Below are positions 6,185-14,237 of a stretch of 64,000 nucleotides of DNA, in pieces. A program made the position numbers and the translations under genes. The notes below the pieces were generated by a model. The model was given only the letters and a program-made list of their open reading frames with translations, was not told the origin of the DNA and did not search any database. The stretch is from a virus. Every line of letters starts with the position of its first letter. The first letter of the stretch is position 1. The DNA is taken from positions 1 to 64,000 of the IMG/VR virus record IMGVR_UViG_3300035698_006802. One strand, written 5' to 3'.

Positions 6185-6787
6185 CTAGCAGCGGCACAAT
6201 CGGGGCCCATACCCCAGGCTGATGCTACCCGGAACAGTGAGCTTGCGACCGCAGGCTCCACAGCGACCTTCATGCCAAAACTCGATCTGTTCAGGAAGTG
6301 CTGTCTTCGAGGACAGGTGGTTGTTCCAGAGCCATGCGAACACCTTCTGCTTCATGTCGATGTAGGCGATGGTGGACATTTGGATCTTGTGCTCTGCCAG
6401 ATTTTTGCGGAGGCAGTTCTCCTGGCGTGCTGTCAGGCCTTTCTCCTTCTGGAACCTCTGGAGGACGGACTTGCAGAATCCCTGAAGCCAACCATCCTTT
6501 TCCTCTGTGGCAGCTGCCAGAAGCTCACCGGCTGCGACGGGCAGACCTCGGAAGTGGTACTCACCCTTTCGGATGGTGCCCATCACCGAGTAGTGGGCCT
6601 TCGTGGAGTTGTCAGATCCGGTGAAGGCACGAACCTCGAACAGGTCCTCCCCTTCTTCTCCTGCAGAGTCCACGCGGTAGGTGACGCGGTTGCCGGTCTC
6701 GGTGTTCATCACGGTGAAGATTGCACGCCCTGCCAGAATGAAAGTGGCGGCGTGGTCGATGTCTTCGATGAGGTGACTGTGAGCCAT
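6185..6787 (-). CDS. DUF6011-like protein with C-terminal zinc knuckle
   Basis: A 200-residue protein. The N-terminal 90 residues form a beta-rich region (ATFTLAGRAIFTVMN-like strands, YHFRGLP). A helical middle follows, and it ends with GRCGACGRKLTVPGSISLGY and GPRLC, the Cys pattern and surrounding residues typical of DUF6011 zinc-binding segments in actinobacterial and phage proteins. That family often sits on proteins acting near DNA, but no activity is known. It is preceded by promoter copy C, and the start at ATG 6787 has GGAGAG seven bases upstream. Confidence 0.7.
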   Translation of the reverse strand: MAHSHLIEDIDHAATFILAGRAIFTVMNTETGNRVTYRVDSAGEEGEDLFEVRAFTGSDNSTKAHYSVMGTIRKGEYHFRGLPVAAGELLAAATEEKDGWLQGFCKSVLQRFQKEKGLTARQENCLRKNLAEHKIQMSTIAYIDMKQKVFAWLWNNHLSSKTALPEQIEFWHEGRCGACGRKLTVPGSISLGYGPRLCRC

Positions 6788-6794
6788 GGTCTCT

Positions 6795-6830
6795 CCACCC
6801 CTACTACGCGGATCCGGAGAGGTTGAAACC
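6795..6830 (-). promoter_or_regulatory. leftward bipartite promoter (site C)
   Basis: The minus strand reads AGGTTTCAA, 12 bases, CGCGTAGTAG, GGGTGG. The geometry is identical to the other copies. The TAGTAG block ends 13 bp before the start codon at 6787, so a transcript from it would have a very short leader carrying the GGAGAG ribosome site. Confidence 0.65.
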
Positions 6831-6846
6831 TAAATCCTGCACAATC

Positions 6847-7167
6847 TCATCTGCGGTACCCGGGCTTGCTCTGGACTTCGCGGAGTCGGGTGGTGGGGTT
6901 CAGGAGGACAGCTCCCTGAATCTCGAATCGCTCTCCAGTGAATGGATCCGTCCCCCTTGTGTGCCAGAGGAATAGAGGCCAGTCGGGATGTTCCAATGCT
7001 CTTGCCAGGAGGTACACATTCCTGCCCCTGAGCCGCTGCTGTCTGTGTTGCAGCCTTCGTATAAGGGTAGCCATCGAGTATGGGTGGACGGTGTAGTAGA
7101 CGCCTTCAGCGTCTCGTGTGGGCCTGTAGATTGTTCCCGGTGTAGCTTCGGATGCAGTGATTGCCAT
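6847..7167 (-). CDS. hypothetical protein, 106 aa
   Basis: Begins MAITASEATPGTIYR; the ATG at 7167 is preferred over upstream in-frame starts because GGAGG lies eight bases before it. The protein is basic and contains a helical Arg-rich segment (ATLIRRLQHRQQRLRGRNVY). The N-terminal PGTIYRP...GVYYTV could be a small beta-barrel. A large hairpin lies upstream (7211-7249). No family recognised. Confidence 0.6.
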   Translation of the reverse strand: MAITASEATPGTIYRPTRDAEGVYYTVHPYSMATLIRRLQHRQQRLRGRNVYLLARALEHPDWPLFLWHTRGTDPFTGERFEIQGAVLLNPTTRLREVQSKPGYRR

Positions 7168-7210
7168 TGGCGACCTCCGCATACAATCTAACACCGGAAA
7201 AACCAGCTAC

Positions 7211-7249
7211 AAACTCTACTCTCGGGAGACGTACCCGAAAGTAGAGTTT
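7211..7249. promoter_or_regulatory. 16-bp inverted repeat, hairpin or operator
   Basis: The arms AAACTCTACTCTCGGG (7211-7226) and CCCGAAAGTAGAGTTT (7234-7249) match except for one G-T pair, with a 7-base loop. Flanking GCTACAA/TTGTAGC extends the symmetry. On the minus strand the stem is followed after eight bases by TTTTT, so it may end transcription of the XRE gene. It could equally be a binding site for that regulator. Confidence 0.6.
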
Positions 7250-7308
7250 CAACCGTGGTTGTAGCCACCCGTTACGGGGTTTCTAGCGTCCAACCAAACT
7301 TTCTTGAT

Positions 7309-7635
7309 CTACCAAAGGAAGATCACGTGGTTTTCCGACCCATCTGGGTTGACCACGATGATTTTGGACCCCTTTTCTACCGCGTTCCTCACATAACGGT
7401 AGAGCCGAACGGCTTTGCGAACATCCTCATGGGAGAGGACATCGAGGCCTTTCTTTTGACCCAGGAAAGCTCGGATCCTGTTGACCGTATCTTGGGGTGG
7501 GTTCTTCACCTTGCCCTGGAGCAGGCGTGAGATCACAGACTGGCTCAAGCCTGTAATCTTCGCCACATCGGTCTGTGTGAACCCATCGGTCTCCATGACT
7601 GCCCGGAGCTGGGCTTGTATTTCTTCGTTCGTCAC
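7309..7635 (-). CDS. XRE-family helix-turn-helix regulator
   Basis: A 108-residue protein starting at a GTG that overlaps the upstream TGA (GTGA). Residues 15-60 carry an XRE/lambda-Cro HTH: GFTQTDVAKITGLSQSVISR followed by LLQGK and PPQDTVNRIRAFLG. The C-terminal 45 residues are a basic helix plus a short strand pair (SKIIVVNPDGS). It probably represses or times nearby genes. The inverted repeat at 7211-7249 is a candidate site. Confidence 0.85.
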   Translation of the reverse strand: MTNEEIQAQLRAVMETDGFTQTDVAKITGLSQSVISRLLQGKVKNPPQDTVNRIRAFLGQKKGLDVLSHEDVRKAVRLYRYVRNAVEKGSKIIVVNPDGSENHVIFLW

Positions 7636-8138
7636 TTGGGGGGCTCCCACCAACCGAGCAGGTTGTCTAGCTCTTTCCACATACTAACAGTGGCGGCTGA
7701 CCCTGGGACGGCACGGAGAGCCTTGCGGAATCCCTTGTGCTCTTTCTTGTACATGAACAGACGATGGTCTCGGGAGTCCCAGCAGTTGCGGACATTGGCG
7801 ATGCGATCCGCCAGCTTGAGGGTGATGGCTTCGAGGCTCTTGGCGATCTTCGGGTAGGTCTTGGTGTGCCGCTCCTGGCGATTCTTACCGGGTTCATCTG
7901 TGACGCAGAACACTACCTCTGCAACCTTGGGGCCGAACTTGGACCTCAGGTCTTCCATAGAGGTCTCTGTGTCCTCCAGGGTGTCATGGAGCCACGCTGC
8001 AATGAGAAGATCCCCTTGGATGTTGAATTCCCCCAGCACCCGCACGACATCTGCAAGGTGCTTGGTGTAGGGATCATCCATGTACTTCTGCCCCTTGTGG
8101 GCATTGGCAGCAAACCGCTTGGCATCTTCCTGTGTCAT
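7632..8138 (-). CDS. RelA/SpoT-type HD phosphohydrolase
   Basis: A 168-residue stand-alone HD-domain protein matching the hydrolase half of RelA/SpoT and the small MESH1-like enzymes: HKGQKY near the N-terminus, H27, then AAWLHDTLEDT (H51, D52, with ED at 55-56) and LKLADRIANVRN (D111). These residues bind Mn2+ and cleave the 3'-pyrophosphate of (p)ppGpp in the family. There is no synthetase, TGS or ACT domain. Breaking down host alarmone during infection is the simplest role; related nucleotides such as NADPH are alternative substrates for MESH1-type enzymes. It is in an operon with the XRE regulator. Confidence 0.82.
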   Translation of the reverse strand: MTQEDAKRFAANAHKGQKYMDDPYTKHLADVVRVLGEFNIQGDLLIAAWLHDTLEDTETSMEDLRSKFGPKVAEVVFCVTDEPGKNRQERHTKTYPKIAKSLEAITLKLADRIANVRNCWDSRDHRLFMYKKEHKGFRKALRAVPGSAATVSMWKELDNLLGWWEPPK

Positions 8139-8157
8139 CAGGTCTGTTCCTGGGGGC

Positions 8158-8280
8158 TCATCTTGGACACTGAGTGCTCCAGGGCGAGGGTTGTGATGAG
8201 GGACACTGTACGCGGGGCGGCTCGAACATGTTCACGAAGTACGGGGAAGGCCGGTATGGGATTCTGCCCCGCTTGCTCAT
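8158..8280 (-). CDS. very small basic protein, 40 aa
   Basis: The ATG at 8280 overlaps the TGA of the upstream gene (ATGA), and the frame runs 40 codons to a TGA at 8158 (MSKRGRIPYRPSPYF ... TQCPR). It fills an otherwise empty 138-bp gap inside a tightly coupled operon, which is the main argument that it is real. It is rich in Pro and basic residues, with two Cys. Function unknown. Confidence 0.5.
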   Translation of the reverse strand: MSKRGRIPYRPSPYFVNMFEPPRVQCPSSQPSPWSTQCPR

Positions 8281-9398
8281 GCAGCATCCCGAAGGGTCTG
8301 GCAGAGGGTGGTCAGGTACTCGACTGCTCTGTCTTTTCCCCATGCGTGGATTTCCAGGGCATGTGCGACGGGGCGGTCATCCTTCCAACCACCTTCACGG
8401 GTCTGCTCACCGTCCGGGTGCTTCGTTCGGTGGTTGGCCACGATGCTCTGCAACATACTCTCTGTGATGTTTTCGGGCCGCAGAAGGCACTCCACATCTT
8501 CTGCGGTTCGCGTGATGAGGGGCCCCTCTGCGATGTACGTCGTCTTGTCCCTGTCCGCGAGGGTCTTGATCTCCGCAGTGAGGATACCCTTGGGACAGAC
8601 TACCTGGATGGACACGACCCGCTTGCGCCAGCCAGCGGTGATTGTGGCTCCGTATGCGTTGAAGGTGTACCAGGGTGCTTTCCCTCCATACTGGTTCTTG
8701 ATCTCCTCTCGTTCAGGGATCGGGTCTCCGACTGCGGTTCCGACAGCTGCCCACACCTCGGAGAAGAAATTCCGATTGTTGACGAGGATGGGATCCTCGG
8801 GGGCTTTCAGCGTCTGTGAGAACTCGGGGCTGACCATCAGCCAAACCGTGCCCTTCCAGTAGGTGGTTTGGACACCTTCGATGTCAGGCATCTGTGGGGG
8901 GTAGGGCTGCTCCTGAAGATCCTCTGGGAGCGGGAGGTACTCTCCGATCTTCTGGGGTCCCTGTGTGCCCCCGAACACCTTGTCGATGGCAGCCTGTGCA
9001 TCCCCAGACAAGTCGTAGTAGCTCATGTTGTTCTGGCGGAAATCCACGTACTCCGGGAATTCCTTGTTGAACACTTCCTCTACCCACTTGCTCCATTCGA
9101 GCTTTTCGTGGGCTTTCACCTCTGCCCGGTGATGCCGCCATGTGGGGAGCAACGTGGAGTTGGCCCAGTCCATGTACTCCTTGGGGAAGGTGTGATCCCC
9201 GTCTGGGCCCTCGATGAGGCTTGACGGGTGGAAGAACGTCGCGAGCTGGCACTTGCCCATGCTCATCAGTTCGACGTGGGTGCCACACTGGACACATCGG
9301 AATCCCTGCTGGGAGAGCCCTGGGGAGATGTGGCTACCCCCGGGCTTGAATTCAGAGCAATTGCAGAAGGGGCAGAGGGGAACTTCAGAGGGCAGCAT
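8277..9398 (-). CDS. zinc-ribbon hypothetical protein, 373 aa
   Basis: Starts MLPSEV with CPFCNCSEF (C9, C12, C14) and later CVQCGTH (about 36-42), together a typical treble-clef or zinc-ribbon head. The remaining 330 residues are a mixed alpha/beta protein with many aromatic residues and no motif I recognise. The start overlaps the stop of the AAA+ gene as TGATG, so it is coupled to the AAA+/VWA pair and may be a partner or substrate of that machine. Confidence 0.75.
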   Translation of the reverse strand: MLPSEVPLCPFCNCSEFKPGGSHISPGLSQQGFRCVQCGTHVELMSMGKCQLATFFHPSSLIEGPDGDHTFPKEYMDWANSTLLPTWRHHRAEVKAHEKLEWSKWVEEVFNKEFPEYVDFRQNNMSYYDLSGDAQAAIDKVFGGTQGPQKIGEYLPLPEDLQEQPYPPQMPDIEGVQTTYWKGTVWLMVSPEFSQTLKAPEDPILVNNRNFFSEVWAAVGTAVGDPIPEREEIKNQYGGKAPWYTFNAYGATITAGWRKRVVSIQVVCPKGILTAEIKTLADRDKTTYIAEGPLITRTAEDVECLLRPENITESMLQSIVANHRTKHPDGEQTREGGWKDDRPVAHALEIHAWGKDRAVEYLTTLCQTLRDAA

Positions 9399-10642
9399 CA
9401 GAATCCACCGAGGGGGTCAGGGTTAGTGCCAGTACTCACGCCGGCACCAATGGCGCCGCCTTTTACGAAGGGGTCAATGAGATGGAGGGCAGCCATCCGC
9501 GTCTCTGCATCTGGCATTCCGTCGAGCCATGCCCGTGCAGAGCGTAGAGTGATATCGTCGGGGACCTTCCCAGTCATGGCGATGATGTCCTCAGCATGCC
9601 CGAGCCATGCACACACAGCCCGGTGAGAGAACTCTGCGTAGAGCTTCTGCTGCATGATGGAGCTACGCAGGGCTTCAGTGGCATTCCCGACCTGGGAGAA
9701 CATCCCGGGGCACTTCTCTGCCAGAAGGGGGAACTTGGCAAGGCAGATGGGGCCTTCGTCTCCCCACTCCAGCCAGTGGAATTCAAACTTGCGCTCGAAA
9801 CGGTCCAGGATGGAACCGTCGATCACATTTGCAGAGATCATCCGGCCTCGTTGGTCTCCACCACCGGCGGTGTTGGCAGTGACCACCACCTGAGTGCCGG
9901 GGAACACGTTGTAGATCTTGCCACCAGGACCCTCGACACGACCCGAGATGGAGTCGAGAACCAGACGGAGTGCCTCTGCCTGACTCTTGGTCGCACGGTC
10001 GAAGTCGGTGATCAGAATCAGGTATGGGATCTTGCGTCCTGTCGTGGTGGTGTACCCGTCACGGAGGGCGCGAAGCAGTTCCCCCTCTTCCCAAGAGGTG
10101 CCGTCCTTGTCGAAGGAGCGGTGGAAGAACCAGCTCTGGATATCAGCACTGGGCTGTACCTGCTTGATCAGTGCTGGCCTTCGTTGGATGTAAGACACGG
10201 CATGAATCAGAGCATCCTTACCTGTTCCGGGAAGACCGTAGATGTACAGGTGACGCCCCCGGAACAGGGCGATCAGAGTCTCCACCACATCAACGGCAAG
10301 GTCCCCGTGCTCGGGGAACTTGTAGTGCTCGGGGAGAGGGAGGCAGTCGATCCTGGGGACATCGGGGTTCACCGGAACCGGGAACCCCCGGATTTCCACC
10401 TTCAGGTCTTCCGGCTGAGGCGGACCTTCCCTCCGGGCATTTTTTTGGCGCTTCTTCTCAAGAGCATCGAGAGACTCCTGGGATGCCGTGGGGGCCCCCG
10501 GGTGTGCAATGAGGTAGTCCACCACGGACACACCATGGACTTCGGACAGGTGTTTGGCCAGAACGTGGCTGCGTACTCCGCAGATACGGCACTGTGGGCA
10601 CGTCTCAGGGGTGCTCTCAGGGATCGTGGGAAGGTCAGTCAT
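9398..10642 (-). CDS. CobS/MoxR-like AAA+ ATPase
   Basis: A 414-residue protein. The N-terminus has a C2H2-type finger (C18, C21, H31, H36 in CRICGVRSHVLAKHLSEVH). The Walker A is GLPGTGKD (136-143). A Walker B-like strand, YLILITDFDRA, has Asp where Asp-Glu is usual. Downstream, GTQVVVTANT and LDRFERKFEF match sensor-1 and arginine-finger regions of the CobS/MoxR clade. In this clade the ATPase works with a VWA protein, here encoded immediately upstream. Aerobic cobaltochelatase CobS is one relative, but phage copies may be general remodelling ATPases. It is preceded by promoter copy D. Confidence 0.8.
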   Translation of the reverse strand: MTDLPTIPESTPETCPQCRICGVRSHVLAKHLSEVHGVSVVDYLIAHPGAPTASQESLDALEKKRQKNARREGPPQPEDLKVEIRGFPVPVNPDVPRIDCLPLPEHYKFPEHGDLAVDVVETLIALFRGRHLYIYGLPGTGKDALIHAVSYIQRRPALIKQVQPSADIQSWFFHRSFDKDGTSWEEGELLRALRDGYTTTTGRKIPYLILITDFDRATKSQAEALRLVLDSISGRVEGPGGKIYNVFPGTQVVVTANTAGGGDQRGRMISANVIDGSILDRFERKFEFHWLEWGDEGPICLAKFPLLAEKCPGMFSQVGNATEALRSSIMQQKLYAEFSHRAVCAWLGHAEDIIAMTGKVPDDITLRSARAWLDGMPDAETRMAALHLIDPFVKGGAIGAGVSTGTNPDPLGGF

Positions 10643-10660
10643 CAGGTACTCTCTCCTCTC

Positions 10661-10692
10661 CTGTACTACGCGGAACCGGGGGAGTTGAAACC
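10661..10692 (-). promoter_or_regulatory. leftward bipartite promoter (site D)
   Basis: The minus strand reads GGGGTTTCAA, 12 bases, CGCGTAGTA, CAGGAG. It starts right after the stop of the VWA gene (TAG at 10694-10696) and drives or regulates the AAA+ gene starting at 10642. Confidence 0.65.
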
Positions 10693-10693
10693 C

Positions 10694-13675
10694 CTAGATT
10701 GCCGTTTTCAGCGGAGTGCCACGCCGCAGCCCCCGGAAGTCGAGCAGGGTTGCCAGCTTTCGAACCAGCTCTTGGGGCAGTTCCGAGACAGTCTGTGTGT
10801 ACACAGAGTCCGGGAAGACCTGTGTCACATAGGACGCACCGGAACCGATGCCCACACCGACCACATGGATTCCAGATTCCTTCGCCAGCCTGATTTGACG
10901 CTGGATGACTTCTTTGTGCCCACCGTTGGGCTGCCCGTCGGTCACTACGAACATGATTCGGTGTGCCTCTCGACGCTCTGAAAGGGCCTCTAGGCCAAAC
11001 TGCACACCGTCTGCCATGGGAGTCCCGCCGACCGCACGGGTGTTGGCAAACCTCCACTTGGTTGCGGTGAATCGCTCCTCGAAGGTCTTGAAGATGTCAA
11101 TGTGGATGTACTGGCACCTGTGGAAGTGGCGGGTGCTGGTCTCTCCTGGGCGGGTGTTGCTATTCCAACCACCAATGCCATCACGGAATCCAATTGCCAT
11201 GACAGGGCAGCCCAAGGCATCGAGGGGTTCCGTCAGTGACAGGAATACCTTGGTGGCTATCTTGAGGCGCTCTCCGATCATGGAGGAGGACTCGTCCATG
11301 ATGATCACAGCCGCTAGGGAAGTGTCGATCTGGGCCTCTTCATCGAAGTATGCCCGGTTTGGCATCCTTCCGCCCCGCAGGCATGCCACGTCATCCACGA
11401 ACATCCGCTCGGACAAACCACGACCCCTGCGTGTGCCGTGGTCGATTGCGGTCTGTTCTACGGACTTGACCAGTGTGCGGAGCCTTGCCCTCAGGTATGC
11501 ACACTGTGTCTTGACCGAGTCCAGGATATCCTGTGCTCGGGAGATGTCTCCCATACGCCCTGCTGTTGAAGGGGGCACCATTGCCACGGTGTCCTGTGTG
11601 GTGTCATAGGGGCGGTACGGTTTTTCTCCGGGCTTGCAGGTTGAATCTTCCTTGTCGAAAACCTCATCAAACCCATTTGCAAGGGCTTCCTCCAGTTCGA
11701 GGAGTCCAGTGTCTTCCTGGTTCTCTGCACCGTCGATGAAGTCCTGTGCAGCACCACTCCAGTCTACGGGGTCCGGGTCCCACTGGTGGCCACCACCAAT
11801 CGGGGAGTCTCCTTCCTGCTGCTGACCATCACAATCTCCTTCCTCGGGGTCATCGTCTCCATCGTCTCCATCGCCGGAGTCTTTGTCGCCGGAGTCTTTG
11901 TCGCCGGAGTCTTTGTCGGAGTCGTCGTCGGAGTCGGAGTCGTCGTCGGAGTCGTCGGAGTCGTCGGAGTCGGAGTCGGAGTCGTCGTCGTCGGAGTCTT
12001 CATCGTCGGGGTTGCAGTCATTGTCGTCGCTGTCGTCGTCGGCACAGTCGGAGTCGTCGGAGTCGTCGGCACAACCGTCGTCCCCTTCGTCGGACTCGTC
12101 GTCGGAGCCACCTTCGTCGGAGCTACCTTCGTTATCATCGGAGTCTTCGTCGGAGCTACCGGAACTTTCGGACTCATCCTCGCCATCGGAGTCCTTGTCA
12201 TCGGAGCTACCAGAGCCTTCAGAGTCATCGTCGGAGTCATCGTCGGAGTCGTCTTCACCCTTGGAGCCCTTGGAGCCCTTGGAGCCCTTGGAGCCCTTGG
12301 GCTTGTCATCGGACTCCTCGCCTTCGGACTCCCCGCCTTCAGACTCCTCGCCTTCGGACTCCCCGCCTTCAGACTCCCCGCCTTCGGACTCCCCGCCTTC
12401 AGACTCCCCGCCTTCGCCACTCTCGGAGCCCTCGGAATCGTCGTCGGACTCCGCACCACTCTCGGAACCTTCAGACTCGTCATCACTCTTGTTGTCGTCG
12501 GAGTCTTCCCCGTCATCACTCTTGTTGTCGTCGGAGTCTTCCCCGTCAGAATCCGAGGGGTCCTCGGGGTCCGAGGGATCCTTAGGCTCATCGTCATATT
12601 CTACAGCATCATCATTGTCTGCGGCCTTGCCCTTGCCTTCAGTCAGGTCTACATCTTCCTGATACTCACAGACCGTACACACCAGGACGCCCTTTCCCTT
12701 GACGGTGCCCCCAGCACCATCACTCTTGGGGTGCACCTTCAGCTTGGAATTTGGGGCACCGCAGTTTGGGCATCCCTGTGGAGGTCCACCCTTGCCGGCA
12801 TCAGGCTCTTCCTTGTCTGCCTCGTTCTGGATGACGCCCAGCACTAGCATCGCAATGCGCAGGGAACCCGAGTCGTCCCGGGGAGTCAGGGCAATCGCTT
12901 CTCGCAGGAGATCCGACAGCGGGCCCTTGAGAACGAAATCTGCCGCTTTGCTGTTCTGTTCCCGGTATTCATCCAGTGCCTTCCGCTGGCGGGTGGTGTT
13001 GTACCCGAGTCCCACATCCCGGAAAACAGCCGTGATGATGGACTGGGTACTGTTGAGGCGTTCTTCAGACACACCCTTCTGGAGTGCCTTCAGGCGGATA
13101 TCCTTCTCTTGATCGAGGATGTATGCCTGAAGCTGGTGCATCTTGGGGCTGATGCCCGGGTATTCACGGCAACCGCACCGCTCAATGCGGATGTCCTCTA
13201 CGATGTTGCTCCAGGACAGGATCGCCCCGCTCAGCTTTGCCCAGTTGGGAGATGCGGTCCAGACCTCATTCACGAGATCCCACATCTCGCGGGCTCCCAC
13301 ACTCCGACGCCGGCTGTACTTCGTGTGGAGAGCTTCGTGGTCTGCCCCTCCGATCAGTGCCATTGCGAGCGGAAGGGGTAGCTTCTCGGGAGTGCCCGCG
13401 ATTACGATGTGGGGCTGGCTGACATCCTCAGCGTTGGAACGCTTGCACCACTCCTTCACATCTTCGAGTGTCGGCTTGTTTCCAGCGTTCCGGCTTGCCC
13501 AGGAGCACAGGTGCTTCACGAAAAAACGAAGAACCCAGCGGTCGCGATTGAAGAATCTGCCACCATAGGAGTAGACTCGACGGACGTTCGGCCCCAGGAT
13601 CGCATCTACGGATCGCTGGTGGGCCATGCGGTAGCGTGACCCTTGGAGCATTGGCATTGTGGGGTTGGGGATCAT
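10694..13675 (-). CDS. CobT-like VWA protein with giant acidic linker
   Basis: A 993-residue protein. The ATG at 13675 has GGAGAG seven bases upstream; an in-frame GTG at 13690 lies inside promoter copy E. Residues 1-300 are a helical N-terminal domain (HEALHTKYSRRR, possibly metal-binding). A zinc ribbon follows (CPNCGAPNSKL ... CTVCEY). Then comes a roughly 290-residue Ser/Asp/Glu/Gly linker. The C-terminal VWA domain has the MIDAS set DESSSM, GGTPM and TDGQPNGG. CobT has the same order of parts (helical region, acidic linker, VWA) and pairs with CobS, here encoded just downstream. The linker is far longer than usual. A cobalt-insertion role cannot be proven from sequence. Confidence 0.8.
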   Translation of the reverse strand: MIPNPTMPMLQGSRYRMAHQRSVDAILGPNVRRVYSYGGRFFNRDRWVLRFFVKHLCSWASRNAGNKPTLEDVKEWCKRSNAEDVSQPHIVIAGTPEKLPLPLAMALIGGADHEALHTKYSRRRSVGAREMWDLVNEVWTASPNWAKLSGAILSWSNIVEDIRIERCGCREYPGISPKMHQLQAYILDQEKDIRLKALQKGVSEERLNSTQSIITAVFRDVGLGYNTTRQRKALDEYREQNSKAADFVLKGPLSDLLREAIALTPRDDSGSLRIAMLVLGVIQNEADKEEPDAGKGGPPQGCPNCGAPNSKLKVHPKSDGAGGTVKGKGVLVCTVCEYQEDVDLTEGKGKAADNDDAVEYDDEPKDPSDPEDPSDSDGEDSDDNKSDDGEDSDDNKSDDESEGSESGAESDDDSEGSESGEGGESEGGESEGGESEGGESEGEESEGGESEGEESDDKPKGSKGSKGSKGSKGEDDSDDDSDDDSEGSGSSDDKDSDGEDESESSGSSDEDSDDNEGSSDEGGSDDESDEGDDGCADDSDDSDCADDDSDDNDCNPDDEDSDDDDSDSDSDDSDDSDDDSDSDDDSDKDSGDKDSGDKDSGDGDDGDDDPEEGDCDGQQQEGDSPIGGGHQWDPDPVDWSGAAQDFIDGAENQEDTGLLELEEALANGFDEVFDKEDSTCKPGEKPYRPYDTTQDTVAMVPPSTAGRMGDISRAQDILDSVKTQCAYLRARLRTLVKSVEQTAIDHGTRRGRGLSERMFVDDVACLRGGRMPNRAYFDEEAQIDTSLAAVIIMDESSSMIGERLKIATKVFLSLTEPLDALGCPVMAIGFRDGIGGWNSNTRPGETSTRHFHRCQYIHIDIFKTFEERFTATKWRFANTRAVGGTPMADGVQFGLEALSERREAHRIMFVVTDGQPNGGHKEVIQRQIRLAKESGIHVVGVGIGSGASYVTQVFPDSVYTQTVSELPQELVRKLATLLDFRGLRRGTPLKTAI
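11862..12580. repeat. low-complexity Ser/Asp/Glu-coding repeats
   Basis: Encodes the acidic linker of the CobT-like protein. It contains families of tandem units: GTCGGA-type units (SDD repeats), GCCTTCGGACTCCCC-type 15-mers around 12316-12415 (ESEGG repeats), GGAGCCCTT units around 12260-12300 (KGS repeats) and an exact duplication around 12482-12545 (DDNKSDDGED). Such arrays expand and contract by slippage, so length probably varies between isolates. Confidence 0.9.
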
Positions 13676-13685
13676 CGTCTCTCCG

Positions 13686-13723
13686 TTCACCCCTACTACG
13701 CGGAACCTGTGGGTTTGAAACCT
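13686..13723 (-). promoter_or_regulatory. leftward bipartite promoter (site E)
   Basis: The minus strand reads AGGTTTCAA, 12 bases, CGCGTAGTAG, GGGTGAACGG. It is one of the best copies. It lies 11 bp upstream of the CobT-like start at 13675. The rightward element at 13730-13749 lies back to back with it, so the 105-bp gap is a divergent control region. Confidence 0.7.
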
Positions 13724-13729
13724 CCAGGT

Positions 13730-13749
13730 TTACGGTATCTGCTCTATAG
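13730..13749 (+). promoter_or_regulatory. rightward TCTATA-type promoter element
   Basis: Contains CGGTATCTGCTCTATAG, matching elements at 30869-30888 and 61670-61689 (consensus CGGTrTyTkyTCTATA). The CTATA block lies 35 bp before the ATG at 13781. This copy is the most divergent of the three. Confidence 0.45.
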
Positions 13750-13780
13750 GGAAAGGGGTGTAGCACCATAAGGCTCCCAC

Positions 13781-14233
13781 ATGTCTCTACGCTCTCGTAT
13801 CGCCAAGACCGCCCTGGACAATCCGGGGGAGCTTCGGGATCACCTTGTGCATCTCCTTCAAGCATCTTCCCCTAAGAGGTCTAGCCTCGACATTCCGACC
13901 TTGAGGAAGATCCTGCGCCCGTATGGGCCAGCGAGAATCACCCCTGCCTTGGTCAAGGCAGCAGATGAGTTTGCTCGATCTGTGTCCAAGATGCTCTCCG
14001 TCTGGGTGCAGAAGTACCCGTCCGAGAATGGGGTGAATGTTGCAGGCATGATGGACATGGGCGCCCCCTATCTGGTGTTTGAGACTCTGGAAGGGACAGG
14101 GCCCGGAGTGGCTGCGAAGGCCTGGAAGCCTCTGTATGAAGACACACGAGAGCTGAAGACTTTTCTACAACGAGCCCTACGAAAAGACTATGCAGATTTC
14201 AAGAGTGAAATCCTGAATTCCGCACAGGAGTAG
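13781..14233 (+). CDS. hypothetical protein, 150 aa, possibly virion-associated
   Basis: Starts MSLRSRIAKTALDNPGELRD. The first 27 residues follow the pattern LAKxAxxxPxELRxxLVxLLxA, also found at the start of the protein encoded at 60393 among virion-like genes. The rest is helical, basic at the C-terminus (LQRALRKDYADFKSEIL). The ribosome-binding site is weak. The shared leader suggests both products go to the same place, perhaps the capsid, but this is inference. Confidence 0.65.
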   Translation: MSLRSRIAKTALDNPGELRDHLVHLLQASSPKRSSLDIPTLRKILRPYGPARITPALVKAADEFARSVSKMLSVWVQKYPSENGVNVAGMMDMGAPYLVFETLEGTGPGVAAKAWKPLYEDTRELKTFLQRALRKDYADFKSEILNSAQE

Positions 14234-14237
14234 ACCG

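Noticed and set aside
9596-10981. Rightward 461-codon open frame opposite the CobS-like gene
   Set aside because: Antisense shadow caused by GC-biased third positions. The minus strand has Walker A and family motifs and overlaps its neighbours with coupled starts.
11746-12847. Long rightward open frames (up to 353 codons) opposite the CobT-like linker
   Set aside because: They are the antisense of low-complexity SDE repeats and translate to Arg/Ser or Val/Gly repeats, with no ribosome sites. The minus-strand gene has complete VWA motifs.
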